Below the pieces are notes generated by a model. That model worked only from the letters and a program-made list of their open reading frames with translations, made no database searches and was not told the origin of the DNA. This document shows, in pieces, positions 25,132 through 33,857 of a DNA stretch of 64,000 bases. A program made the position numbers and the translations under genes. Position 1 is the stretch's first letter; every line of letters begins with the position of its first letter. The DNA lies in the NCBI GenBank assembly GCA_029194675.1, contig JARFXP010000002.1:868001-932000 (forward strand). The letters run 5' to 3'. The stretch is from Nitrospira sp. GTDB taxonomy: Bacteria; Nitrospirota; Nitrospiria; Nitrospirales; Nitrospiraceae.

Positions 25132-25802
25132 GATGCATGGATGGGAAATCGTCGGTTGGCGACATAGACGGCCAACAGCACCAGAAACGAAAAGATCAGC
25201 ATGAAAGCAGAGACGGCATGAGCCTGAGCGTATTCCATCACTTCGACATGTTCGAAGATGGTCGTGGAGAGGACACGCGTTTGTCCCGGGATCGACCCCC
25301 CGACCATCAGCACCACCCCGAACTCTCCAATCGTATGGGCAAACCCGAGCACGATCGCGGTGATATAGCCGCGCAGCGCGATCGGGGAGATCACGGTCAG
25401 AAAGGCGTCGAGTTTGGAAGCACGGAGCGACCAGGCTGCTTCCAAGGGAGCCTTGCCGGCGGCTTCAAAGGCGCCTTGCAGCGGCTGTATCACGAACGGC
25501 ATTGAGTAAAAGACCGAGGCGATGACGAGACCGGTGAAGGTGAAGGCGAGCGAGAGATGGGCGATACGGCTGAACGGCCCGTATGGGCCCAGCGCGACGA
25601 GGATGTAAAATCCCAAGACGGTAGGTGGAAGCACGATGGGGAGCGCGACCGCGGCCTCCACGATGGGTCTGAACGGGGAACTGGTATGAGCCAGCCACCA
25701 GGCGATTGGCGTGCCTACAATCAGCAGAACGATCACGGTCATCGTCGCCAGCCGCAGGCTGACCGACAGGGCGCTCAGATGCATGTCTGTCAATGTGTCC
25801 AT
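25128..25802 (-). CDS. modB: Molybdate ABC transporter permease
   Basis: A 224-residue inner-membrane protein with five or six hydrophobic helices. The coupling-helix sequence EAAWSLRASKLDAFLTVISPIALRG matches the EAA motif that contacts ModC. PIVLPPTVLGFYIL and ARTIGEFG-like LGFAHTIGEFGVVLMVGG are typical of ModB. It lies between modA (nine-base gap) and modC (four-base overlap). Confidence 0.95.
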   Translation of the reverse strand: MDTLTDMHLSALSVSLRLATMTVIVLLIVGTPIAWWLAHTSSPFRPIVEAAVALPIVLPPTVLGFYILVALGPYGPFSRIAHLSLAFTFTGLVIASVFYSMPFVIQPLQGAFEAAGKAPLEAAWSLRASKLDAFLTVISPIALRGYITAIVLGFAHTIGEFGVVLMVGGSIPGQTRVLSTTIFEHVEVMEYAQAHAVSAFMLIFSFLVLLAVYVANRRFPIHAS

Positions 25803-25811
25803 GCGTCCTCT

Positions 25812-26573
25812 CTACTTCAACTCATACCCAAAGCGTTCGATAATCGCCTTGGCGGGCGGACTGCCCACGAATTCCAGGAGGGCTTTGGCCCCGGGGTTCT
25901 TCTGGCCCTTCGTCAGCAAGATCACGTCCTGGTTGATCGGCTCGTGGAGCGTGGTGGGGACCTCCCACCGACTGCCCTTGTCCTTGAACTTGGCATCCAT
26001 GACCTGAGACAAGGCCACGAACCCCAACTGCGCATTGCCCGATTCGATGAACCCCATGGTCTGACCAAGATTCTCTCCCATGACAATTTGAGGCTGTAAA
26101 CTCTCCCAGAGTTCCAGCTTTTGCATCGTCTGCATCGCCGCGACTCCGTACGGCGCCGTTTTGGGATTCGCGATGGCCAGCTTTTTGTACTGTTTGGCCC
26201 GGAGCGTCTCTACTCCCTTGATCAGGTCGGCATTCGGACTCCACAGCACGAGCCGGCCGATCGCATAGGTAAAGCGGGTATCCTTGACGCCCAATCCCTC
26301 GTCTTCCAACAGTTTGGGCCGCTCCGCATCGGCAGAGAAAAATATGTCGAAGGGCGCGCCGTGCTTGATTTGTGCGTAGAAATTGCCGGAGGACCCTCCC
26401 GCCACCTTCAGCTGATGGCCGGTGGCTTTCTCGAACTCAATCGCGAGTTCACGGAACGGCGGAATGAAATTCGCCGCCACCGCCACCAGCACCGGCTCGG
26501 CGAAGGCCGGGGTCCCCGCCATCGTCACGAGGATCACCACACACGCTGTAAGAAGCCTCAGTATCATGGCCAC
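25812..26573 (-). CDS. modA: Molybdate-binding periplasmic protein (copy 2)
   Basis: A 253-residue ModA with a signal peptide ending AFA, then VAVAANFIPPF, AGGSSGNFYAQI, FDIFFSAD, ANPKTAPYGVAAM and LGFVALSQVMD. It is strongly similar along its length to the copy at 17026-17793. It sits in a complete operon: porin six bases upstream, modB nine bases downstream. It binds molybdate or tungstate in the periplasm and delivers it to ModBC. Confidence 0.95.
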   Translation of the reverse strand: MAMILRLLTACVVILVTMAGTPAFAEPVLVAVAANFIPPFRELAIEFEKATGHQLKVAGGSSGNFYAQIKHGAPFDIFFSADAERPKLLEDEGLGVKDTRFTYAIGRLVLWSPNADLIKGVETLRAKQYKKLAIANPKTAPYGVAAMQTMQKLELWESLQPQIVMGENLGQTMGFIESGNAQLGFVALSQVMDAKFKDKGSRWEVPTTLHEPINQDVILLTKGQKNPGAKALLEFVGSPPAKAIIERFGYELK

Positions 26574-26579
26574 TCCTTT

Positions 26580-28184
26580 CTAGATCCTGATTCGCATTTG
26601 AAAATAGAAGTAATCACTATCTTTGTTTCCTCCGGTCGGCATTTCGGCAAGGATCGTGGGACTGTCAAAATAGGATCCCTTGAACCAGTGTACGTAGCCG
26701 GCATCAAAGTCCAGATTCTTGTTGACGGCCCACCGGGCGCGCAGTTGCACATCCTGCCCCAGCGAGCTGCCGGAGTTCCCAGTGGGGTCCCGCAAGCCGG
26801 ACTGGCCGAAGAAATCCTTGCTCTGGGCGAGATACCAGACGCGATGCTTGACTTCCAAAATCCAGCTAGGGTTGGGCGTGATGATCAGCCGCCACCCCGG
26901 CGACCAGAGGTTGGCTCTATAAAAAGGACCCCAGATGCTGGTGGGCATATATTCAAAGTTACGTGCGCCAAATAATGTATCGAACGATTCGTCCTGACTA
27001 TCGCCCGGCTTGCGATCGCCGCTGGCATAGTCGAAGTGGAACAGGAGTCGGGGTGTCCACCGGACGTTGAACATATAGCCGAGATCCAGGTGTTGAAAAT
27101 AGGCAAAGTGGTCCGTCACGCCTCGGTGACCGAACTGCCAGGTGGTCTCAATTTCATAATCCAGTTCTCCCGGTTTGGGGTTTTTATAGAGGCGACCGCC
27201 GAACGTGGAATAGGTGCGATGGTTGGCCACATTCGCCACGCGTATATCGTTCAGTCCCAAGTAGTAGGCGTCCATCTGGAACCAGGGGAAATGCTGGCCC
27301 TCGAAGTAGGTCCCCCAAAAGAGCGTATTCTTGTTTTGCTGGTCCATCTGCTCCATGAGTCGGATAACCGGCTCCACGACGAATGCCCTGACCTGCCAGA
27401 GCTTCTCCCGACCGATTAGCCAATGGAAGCCATCAAACGAGTTTGAGGTGTTTCGAAAATCGTTTCTGGCAATCATCCGTCGGTTGCCGACATCCATGGT
27501 CATCCGTCCAAAATGGAAATCGGTCCGCAGTCCAGTCCCCAGTACATTGTCCAATTTCAATGCTCCAAACAGCTGGAGAATATCGAATTCATTGACCATG
27601 GTGGTGTCGCGGAAAGATCCCTCGGCTCCACTAAGAAGAAACGAACGGGAATCGTTACCCTCGAACAGAAATCGCACTGGTCCGTTGCCTCCTAATCCAA
27701 AACGAACTCGCGACCGCAGAGGAACTTGTGTATCCGGCGCCCCGTCCCCGGGGACTTGGCTTACTCGCCAGGGGTGATCATACGACTCAATTCTGCTCCG
27801 TTGCTCAAGTCCCAGGTCGAGCCAGTCGGGAAGGCGCAGCCCGGTTTTGAGGTATCGATTCCAATCTATGTCCTTCCGGCGATTGAGGACCGCATCGGCC
27901 GGCTCAATCCAGTTCTTGCCGGTCTGATCGGAGACGGCAAAATAGCGCTCGTGGCTAATCCATCCCGTATCCCGCATGTACTTGAACACCGGATCTTCCG
28001 TGTTCTTGAAAACCCAGGGTCCGCACGGGATTTCGACGGACCGCCCCGAACTGATGATGGGGGCGGTGGGGAGGCACACCTCGTCCTCGACCAGTTCCCC
28101 ATACTCGACGGCCTTGGCCGTGGTCGTTCCTAAGAACAGGACCGGCACCGTGAGCAAGACCCACCATAGCGATTTCTTCGACAT
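26580..28184 (-). CDS. Alginate-export-type outer-membrane porin (copy 2)
   Basis: A 534-residue signal-peptide-bearing beta-barrel protein closely related to the porin at 17800-19347. They share the WVFKNTEDPVFKYMRDTGWI block, the LPDWLDLGLEQRSR entry to the barrel, many identical strands and a terminal FQMRIRI. This copy has an extra cysteine-containing insertion of about 20 residues near residue 40 (EVCLPTAPIISSGRSVEIPC), possibly a disulfide-closed loop. It lies between the operon regulator and modA, which supports a role in outer-membrane passage of molybdate or a related solute. Confidence 0.8.
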   Translation of the reverse strand: MSKKSLWWVLLTVPVLFLGTTTAKAVEYGELVEDEVCLPTAPIISSGRSVEIPCGPWVFKNTEDPVFKYMRDTGWISHERYFAVSDQTGKNWIEPADAVLNRRKDIDWNRYLKTGLRLPDWLDLGLEQRSRIESYDHPWRVSQVPGDGAPDTQVPLRSRVRFGLGGNGPVRFLFEGNDSRSFLLSGAEGSFRDTTMVNEFDILQLFGALKLDNVLGTGLRTDFHFGRMTMDVGNRRMIARNDFRNTSNSFDGFHWLIGREKLWQVRAFVVEPVIRLMEQMDQQNKNTLFWGTYFEGQHFPWFQMDAYYLGLNDIRVANVANHRTYSTFGGRLYKNPKPGELDYEIETTWQFGHRGVTDHFAYFQHLDLGYMFNVRWTPRLLFHFDYASGDRKPGDSQDESFDTLFGARNFEYMPTSIWGPFYRANLWSPGWRLIITPNPSWILEVKHRVWYLAQSKDFFGQSGLRDPTGNSGSSLGQDVQLRARWAVNKNLDFDAGYVHWFKGSYFDSPTILAEMPTGGNKDSDYFYFQMRIRI

Positions 28185-28236
28185 CGATTCTTCCCTTCTT
28201 CCGATTGCGACAGCGCCTGTGTTTTCTCACGAATGG

Positions 28237-29418
28237 TCAGGCGACCCGTAGCACATGGACCCTCCCGGTTTCGCTGGTGTCGTATCCTCCCAAGGCTTCG
28301 ATCTCGTTTCGAAATGGTCCGCTGACGATAGTCTCAAACAAGTGAGCTAAGGTCGGATGGGATTGTAAGTATGGCTTAGGGACAACCAGGTCGTAGCGCG
28401 CGGTTTGGAGTGGAATGAAATCGAGTCCAAAGAGTTGCGCCGCCGAACGAATTCCAATTCCAACGTCAGCCTGGCGCTCCGCGATGACTCGAGCCACCTC
28501 AAAATGAGAGGATACGATCCGGTCGTATCCTTGAACGTGAGTCGGCTCTACGCTTGAGGCTCGTAATCGTTGATCGAGCAGCAGCCTTGCACCCGAGCCT
28601 TCTTCCCGATTGACCAAGACCACTGAGCGCTCAGCGAGGTCGGCTGTCGTGCGAATGGACAATGGATTGCCTCGGCGAACCATGAATCCCTCTTCCCAGG
28701 TCGCGAAGGTCACAACCTCGTAGCCAGATCCCTTCAGTGACCGCCTGAGAAATGGCACGTTTGATTCTCCGCTCGCCGGATCAAAGAGATGCATGCCGGC
28801 GACGTGGACCTCGCCACGCTGCAAGGCCTGCAGCGCCGCCATGCTTCCCATCGGCCAGCCGACGACCGTCGTCTGGTCTTTGTGTCGCCGTAAATGCTCA
28901 CCGGCGAGAAAAATCGCCGGATCGCAGCCGGCCACGGAAATTTCCTGTTGGATCGCTTCCCGATCGCGCGAGAGTTTCACGCGGATAGTTGTCCCGGAGA
29001 ACCGGTTAGGTGTGTCGGTGACATATCCGTCGGCAGGAACTGCAAAGGAAAGTTGCTCGCCTAAGCCGGCGACAGGTCGCACGATCGTCCGTTTTCCGAC
29101 GGTCGAAACTTTGACGCGGATCGATTGAGTCTGCGTCTCAGCTTGAGGGAGCCGACCGATGAGGGTGCCTTCAATGATGTCTTCCACCGGAGCGAGACTA
29201 AACAGATCCTCGACGCGGCAAGCCAGTACTGAGGCCAACCGAAGGGCAACAGCTGTCGTCGGCAAGTACAGATTCGATTCAATGGAGGAGACGGCTTGTC
29301 GCGTAATACCCGCTCGCTTGGCGAGCTCACCCTGAGAGAAGCCCTGCTTGGTGCGAACAGTTTTGAGGTTATTGGAAAACTGAACGGTGTTGTCACGGTG
29401 TTTGATCCGCGTCCACAT
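28237..29418 (-). CDS. XRE-type HTH regulator with periplasmic-binding-like ligand domain
   Basis: About 393 residues from the ATG at 29418. Residues about 14-70 are a Cro/XRE helix-turn-helix (KTVRTKQGFSQGELAKRAG, then ITRQAVSSIES). Residues about 150-385 resemble the PBP-like domain found fused to HTH domains in oxyanion regulators (VAGCDPAIFLAGEHLRR, VVLVNREEGSGARLLLDQRL, ADVGIGIRSAAQLFGLDFI). It is first in the minus-strand order, 52 bases before the porin, so it probably controls its own porin-modABC operon, perhaps in response to molybdate or tungstate. A TTG at 29436 could add six residues but lies inside the palindromic operator. No Shine-Dalgarno precedes the ATG. Confidence 0.8.
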   Translation of the reverse strand: MWTRIKHRDNTVQFSNNLKTVRTKQGFSQGELAKRAGITRQAVSSIESNLYLPTTAVALRLASVLACRVEDLFSLAPVEDIIEGTLIGRLPQAETQTQSIRVKVSTVGKRTIVRPVAGLGEQLSFAVPADGYVTDTPNRFSGTTIRVKLSRDREAIQQEISVAGCDPAIFLAGEHLRRHKDQTTVVGWPMGSMAALQALQRGEVHVAGMHLFDPASGESNVPFLRRSLKGSGYEVVTFATWEEGFMVRRGNPLSIRTTADLAERSVVLVNREEGSGARLLLDQRLRASSVEPTHVQGYDRIVSSHFEVARVIAERQADVGIGIRSAAQLFGLDFIPLQTARYDLVVPKPYLQSHPTLAHLFETIVSGPFRNEIEALGGYDTSETGRVHVLRVA

Positions 29419-29426
29419 GGCGGAGG

Positions 29427-29456
29427 TGTATAGCAATGATACTTGCTATATGTCAA
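29427..29456 (-). promoter_or_regulatory. Mod operon promoter with palindromic operator
   Basis: Reading the minus strand, -35 TTGACA (29456-29451) and -10 TATACA (29432-29427) are separated by 18 bases. Between and overlapping them lies a perfect inverted repeat, TATAGCAA-N6-TTGCTATA (29429-29450). Transcription should begin six to nine bases after the -10 box, essentially at the ATG 29418, so the mRNA would be leaderless. The palindrome is well placed for repression by the regulator encoded immediately downstream. Confidence 0.65.
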
Positions 29457-29557
29457 TTATAATTTACTAGTAACTTACCTATTCTGGCTAAAACATTGGA
29501 GTAATATATTGCAAAGATGCCTGTCATAATAAGGAATAAGTTTAATAATTTAATTTG

Positions 29558-29587
29558 TTGACAAAGTAACTTTAGTTTAAGTATAAA
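29558..29587 (+). promoter_or_regulatory. Sigma-70-type promoter of the sulfate uptake operon
   Basis: A consensus -35 TTGACA (29558-29563) and a near-consensus -10 TATAAA (29582-29587), 18 bases apart, sit in a strongly AT-rich stretch between the divergent mod regulator and yezD. About 90 bases separate it from the yezD start, room for a short leader. Confidence 0.6.
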
Positions 29588-29684
29588 GCGTATACATTAA
29601 TTATGATCGGAAATATAAAGATTGCTGAGATACAGAAGGTATCACCTCAACAGGGCGCGACTCGCACAAGATGAGTTGAAGGGA

Positions 29685-29873
29685 ATGTCGAGATTGGATC
29701 AAGAGACAACGAGCCCGTACTCCGATCAAACGGTCGAGCAGGCAATCCGACTCGCGTTGAAAGGGATGCGTTACGGATCTGTCGAAATCATCGTTCACGA
29801 CTCCAGAGTGGTGCAGATCGAACGAAAAGAGAAGACGCGCTTTGACGGCACACTTTTGCGCCCGGCTCGATAA
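29685..29873 (+). CDS. YezD-family (DUF2292) small protein
   Basis: A 62-residue protein from ATG 29685, preceded by AAGGGA. The sequence AIRLALKGMRYGSVEIIVHD, then SRVVQIERKEKTRF, is the DUF2292/YezD signature. These small proteins occur beside sulfur and sulfate assimilation genes in many bacteria; their biochemical role is not established. Here it is the first gene of a sulfate uptake cluster, matching that pattern. Upstream in-frame codons from 29622 lack a ribosome site. The stretch 29874-30031 before the porin holds no clear gene. Confidence 0.8.
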   Translation: MSRLDQETTSPYSDQTVEQAIRLALKGMRYGSVEIIVHDSRVVQIERKEKTRFDGTLLRPAR

Positions 29874-30031
29874 CCTGGCAATGACGACTTACGGGACTTT
29901 CGTGAATGAGACAGGCCATATGACAGTCCAGCCATCCACACAACTGGAAGCCGGGACTGTGGTAGTGGAATTTTTAATCGGTGGATTGACCGGACAACCG
30001 GAGATTCGCTTCATGAGAAGGAGTTTCTCAG

Positions 30032-31606
30032 ATGCGGACGTCATGGTTGTTCGGGGGAATCGTGGTATCCACGACCATCACCCTCGGATTGGGGATGCAG
30101 GCTAACGCGCAAGAGGCGGGATCGCCCGAGAAGTCCATTGAACAGCGAGTTGAGGAAATGGATCAAGAGATCCGCATTCTGAAGCGGAAGCGTGAACTGG
30201 AGCAGGAAGCCGCAGAAAGTGCAAAGAAAACGACACCGATCGTGAAGGCTAGCAGTTCAGGATTCTCATTGGAATCGGCCGATGGGAACAACGTTATTAG
30301 ATTCCGCGGCCTCATCCAAGTCGATCAACGGCTTATGTTGGAAGGTGCGAGCGATATCCGGAACCGCACCGATCAACGTGCCGGCAACCTCGATGCCAAT
30401 GGATTTCATGACGCCACTGATTCATGGTACCTACGCCGTGCTCGTCCGATCATCGAAGGTACCTTATTTGGAATATACGATTTCCGCTTCATTCCCGATT
30501 TTGGCATGGGCACCGTGAGGATTTTCGATGCCTACATCGATGCCCGCTTCCATCCGGCCTTTAAGATACGCGTAGGCAAATATAAACCCTTTGTCGGATT
30601 GGAACGCTTACAAAGCGCCGCTGACATCAAGTTCATTGAAAGGAGTTATGTCACCAATGACCTTCTGCCGAATCGTGATTTGGGCATCACGGTGCATGGC
30701 GATCTTTTCAAGGCTCGGTTGAATTATGCGTTTGGCGTGATGAACGGGGTCAACGATGCGGGCAATATCGACACGGGCTTTGAGTTCGATGGACGCCCAG
30801 AGTTGCAGGGGCGGCTCTTTGCCGAGCCGTTTGTGAATGACGATTCAGTGTTGAGCGGTCTCGGTATCGGGGCAGCTGCCACATACACCGACTCGAGCGG
30901 TGAGAGAAATCTCAACTTTACCGATACGTCTCCGGCAGATGCCACCAGAAATGGCCTGCCCAGCTATCTCTCAGCTAGCCAGAATACGTTCTTTCGCTAC
31001 AATAGCACGGCGGTAGCGGATGGAAACCGTATACGTGTGTCGCCTCAAGCCTACTATTACATCGGATCTTTGGGAATCATCAGTGAATATGCACAGGTCA
31101 TCCAAGACGTCAGTCTATCGACCGGTGGTTCTCCTCCGGCGGGTGGAGCCGGTTCCAACACGGTTATCACACCCAATACCGGAAAAACGCTGCACCATCA
31201 GGCGTGGCAGGTCGCGGTCTCTTATCTCTTAACCGGTGAACGGGCTTCATTTAGGAGTGTCAAACCCAGACAAAATTTTGATTTCGGGAAAGGATGGGGC
31301 GCTTGGGAGGTTGTAGGGCGGTATCACGAAATCGTCCTTGATCCAGACACATTCAAGAATCCGACAGGCACAAGCTACACCGGTGCTTACGCGAATCTTT
31401 CGGAAAGCGCACAACGCGCGCGCTCCTGGGAGGTCGGTGTGAATTGGTATCTGAATCAAAATGCGAGAGTCGCACTGAACTATACGCAAACAAGATTTAC
31501 CGGTGGTGCAGGAGACGGCATTCTCCCGATCAATGCAGCCGGAACCAATGTGCAAGATCGTCCGGAAGAACAAACGTTGTTTACCCGGTTACAGCTTGCA
31601 TTTTGA
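30032..31606 (+). CDS. OprO/OprP-type phosphate-selective-porin family protein
   Basis: A 524-residue outer-membrane protein with a signal peptide (cut near NAQA, about residue 28), a short coiled-coil stretch (SIEQRVEEMDQEIRILKRKRE, about residues 35-55) and a long barrel. It begins with FSLESADGNNVIRFRGLIQVDQRLM and ends TLFTRLQLAF with terminal Phe. This arrangement is that of the OprO/OprP family, trimeric anion channels. Being followed at once by sulfate transporter genes, it probably lets sulfate across the outer membrane; selectivity for phosphate cannot be excluded. Confidence 0.85.
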   Translation: MRTSWLFGGIVVSTTITLGLGMQANAQEAGSPEKSIEQRVEEMDQEIRILKRKRELEQEAAESAKKTTPIVKASSSGFSLESADGNNVIRFRGLIQVDQRLMLEGASDIRNRTDQRAGNLDANGFHDATDSWYLRRARPIIEGTLFGIYDFRFIPDFGMGTVRIFDAYIDARFHPAFKIRVGKYKPFVGLERLQSAADIKFIERSYVTNDLLPNRDLGITVHGDLFKARLNYAFGVMNGVNDAGNIDTGFEFDGRPELQGRLFAEPFVNDDSVLSGLGIGAAATYTDSSGERNLNFTDTSPADATRNGLPSYLSASQNTFFRYNSTAVADGNRIRVSPQAYYYIGSLGIISEYAQVIQDVSLSTGGSPPAGGAGSNTVITPNTGKTLHHQAWQVAVSYLLTGERASFRSVKPRQNFDFGKGWGAWEVVGRYHEIVLDPDTFKNPTGTSYTGAYANLSESAQRARSWEVGVNWYLNQNARVALNYTQTRFTGGAGDGILPINAAGTNVQDRPEEQTLFTRLQLAF

Positions 31607-31652
31607 TGGCCGGAATAGTCGCTGAATCAGAAACGATGGAAAGGAACAGGAT

Positions 31653-32666
31653 ATGAAGATTCTCCAGAAGGTGTTCATTGCGCTGAGCGCTGCCTTCCTC
31701 CTCATAGGCGCACTTGGTGCGCATGCTGAAGATGTCACGCTCTTAAACGTCTCGTATGATCCAACGCGGGAATTGTACCAGGAGTTCAACGCGGCATTTA
31801 CGAAGTATTGGCAGAAGGAAAAAGGTCAAACGGTCGTGGTGAAGCAATCGCATGCGGGGTCCAGCAAGCAGGCGCGGGCCGTGATCGATGGCCTCGATGC
31901 GGATGTCGTCACGCTGGCCTTGGCCTATGATATCGACGCCATCTCCGAGAAAGCCAAGTTGATTCCTCGCAACTGGCAGAGTCGCCTTCCCCACAACAGC
32001 GCTCCCTATACCTCGACGATCGTATTTCTGGTCCGTAAGGGGAATCCGAAAGGCATTAAGGATTGGGACGATCTCGTGAAACCAGGAGTGGCGATTATTC
32101 CCGCGAATCCGAAGACCTCGGGAGCGGCCCGCTGGGCCTACTTGTCGGCCTGGGGCTATGCACTGAAGAAATATGGTAACGATGAATCGAAAGCCAAGGA
32201 TTTTATCGCGAAGTTTTACGCCAATGTGCCGGTGTTCGATTCCGGTGCGCGGGGCGCCACCACCACATTCGTCGAGCGGCGGATCGGGGACGTGTTGGTG
32301 GGATGGGAAAACGAGGCGTATCTCGCGCTCAAGGAACTTGGGGGGGGGAAATTCGAGATTGTGACCCCATCGATCAGCATTCTTGCTGAACCGACCGTGG
32401 GGCTCGTCGACAAGGTGGCGAAGAAAAGAGGTACCGAAGCCGTAGCACAGGCCTACTTACAGTATCTCTATTCAGATGAAGGCCAAGAGATCGCCGCCAA
32501 GCATTTCTACCGTCCTCGTTCCGAGACGGTAGCGGCCAAGTACGCCGGCCAATTTGCTAAGGTGAACTTGTTTACGATCGACGAAGTCTTCGGAGGATGG
32601 CAAAAGGCCCAACAGACGCATTTTGCGGACGGCGGCGTGTTCGATGAAATCTACAAGCCGAATTAG
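31653..32666 (+). CDS. Sulfate/thiosulfate-binding periplasmic protein
   Basis: A 337-residue solute-binding protein with a signal peptide ending AHA and the classic sulfate-binding motifs: [17 protein letters not shown] at the mature start, [62 protein letters not shown]. It delivers sulfate (or thiosulfate) to the CysTWA importer encoded downstream. A run of nine G residues encodes three glycines (LGGGK) near residue 230, a possible slippage spot. The gene belongs to the Sbp/CysP group; I cannot choose between the two names. Confidence 0.95.
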   Translation: MKILQKVFIALSAAFLLIGALGAHAEDVTLLNVSYDPTRELYQEFNAAFTKYWQKEKGQTVVVKQSHAGSSKQARAVIDGLDADVVTLALAYDIDAISEKAKLIPRNWQSRLPHNSAPYTSTIVFLVRKGNPKGIKDWDDLVKPGVAIIPANPKTSGAARWAYLSAWGYALKKYGNDESKAKDFIAKFYANVPVFDSGARGATTTFVERRIGDVLVGWENEAYLALKELGGGKFEIVTPSISILAEPTVGLVDKVAKKRGTEAVAQAYLQYLYSDEGQEIAAKHFYRPRSETVAAKYAGQFAKVNLFTIDEVFGGWQKAQQTHFADGGVFDEIYKPN

Positions 32667-32718
32667 GTCGTCTACCGAATGCAAGGTTCGTAAGAGCGCT
32701 ATGGGAGGCGTTCGATCG

Positions 32719-32931
32719 ATGAGTAATCGAATTGAAAGCATACCGCACATTGGCATCGTTGCTGGGACGGCGGATGGTGCAGCCCTTTGTTACCGGACCT
32801 TGTGTCTATTGGCGCGGGCCGCGTTGCGTTATCGGGTGCAGGAAGAGCGGCATTCGGATGGGAAGAACCTCGTCAATCATCGAGTCGTGATAAGCGCCCG
32901 GGAAAGAATGGTATGTGCCGACCGAAGCTGA
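32719..32931 (+). pseudogene. Aspartate/glutamate racemase-family relic with internal deletion
   Basis: Starting at ATG 32719 the frame reads HIGIVAGTADGAALCYRTLC, a good match to the N-terminus of Asp/Glu racemase-family proteins. It then goes straight into LLARAALRYRV, which resembles the last residues of the same family (usually preceded by TLDSTR). Some 190 residues of the middle, including the second active-site cysteine, are missing, and the frame runs on into unrelated sequence. It lies between the sulfate-binding protein and cysT. I regard it as a non-functional remnant. Confidence 0.6.
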
Positions 32932-33014
32932 TTGTTCGATGGAGACGCGCGTGACGACCAGGGCGATTTGATACGTACGGAAGTCGTCCATCACAACACA
33001 AGGACACGAATTTC

Positions 33015-33851
33015 ATGAATCTCAACCTGAAACAACCCAGCGTCCTTCCTGGATTCGGCTTGACTCTGGGATTTGCTCTCTTTTATCTCAGCCTGATCGT
33101 CTTGATTCCTCTCAGCGGTCTCTTTGTGAAAACCAGCACCCTGTCGTGGGAACGGTTTTGGGAGATCATCACGACCCCGAGAGCGATCGCCTCCTACCAA
33201 CTGACATTCGGGGTCTCGATGGTCGGAGCGGTCATCAACGGCTTGTTCGGATCGATCATTGCCTGGGTGTTGGTTCGGTACCACTTCCCTGGACAGTCAG
33301 TCGTTGATGCCCTTGTCGACCTTCCCTTTGCCCTGCCCACTGCGGTCGCCGGCATTACGCTGGCTGCGATCTATTCGTCGAATGGATGGATCGGGCAGTA
33401 TCTCGAACCGCTGGGTATCAAGGTCGCCTTCACACCGCTGGGTGTGCTGGTCGCGTTGACCTTCATTGGATTGCCTTTCGTTGTCCGCACCGTACAACCG
33501 GTACTGCAGGATTTGGATAAAGAAGTGGAAGAGGCCGCCACGACGTTGGGGGCCAACCGATGGCAAACGTTTTGGGCGGTGATCGTGCCTGAACTGTGGC
33601 CGGCGCTCCTCACCGGAATAGCCATGGCCTTCGCCCGTGCCGTCGGGGAATATGGGTCCGTCATATTCATTGCGGGCAATATGCCGCTGAAATCAGAAAT
33701 CACCCCGCTCCTCATCATGACCAAATTGGAACAGTATGACTATGCGGGAGCCACTGCGCTCGGTGTGATCATGCTGGTGGCCTCGTTCGTTCTTGCTTTG
33801 ATGATCAATCTTCTTCAGTGGTGGAGCACGGCTCGCCACATGAATCAATAG
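33015..33851 (+). CDS. cysT: Sulfate ABC transporter permease CysT
   Basis: A 278-residue inner-membrane protein with six hydrophobic helices. The coupling motif is EEAATTLGANRWQTFWAVIVPELWP. PFALPTAVAGITLAAIYSSNGWIG and FARAVGEYGSVIFIAGN are typical of CysT/CysU, which pairs with CysW to form the sulfate channel. It begins 348 bases after the binding-protein gene, the gap being filled by the racemase relic, and ends six bases before cysW. Confidence 0.95.
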   Translation: MNLNLKQPSVLPGFGLTLGFALFYLSLIVLIPLSGLFVKTSTLSWERFWEIITTPRAIASYQLTFGVSMVGAVINGLFGSIIAWVLVRYHFPGQSVVDALVDLPFALPTAVAGITLAAIYSSNGWIGQYLEPLGIKVAFTPLGVLVALTFIGLPFVVRTVQPVLQDLDKEVEEAATTLGANRWQTFWAVIVPELWPALLTGIAMAFARAVGEYGSVIFIAGNMPLKSEITPLLIMTKLEQYDYAGATALGVIMLVASFVLALMINLLQWWSTARHMNQ

Positions 33852-33857
33852 GAAGGT

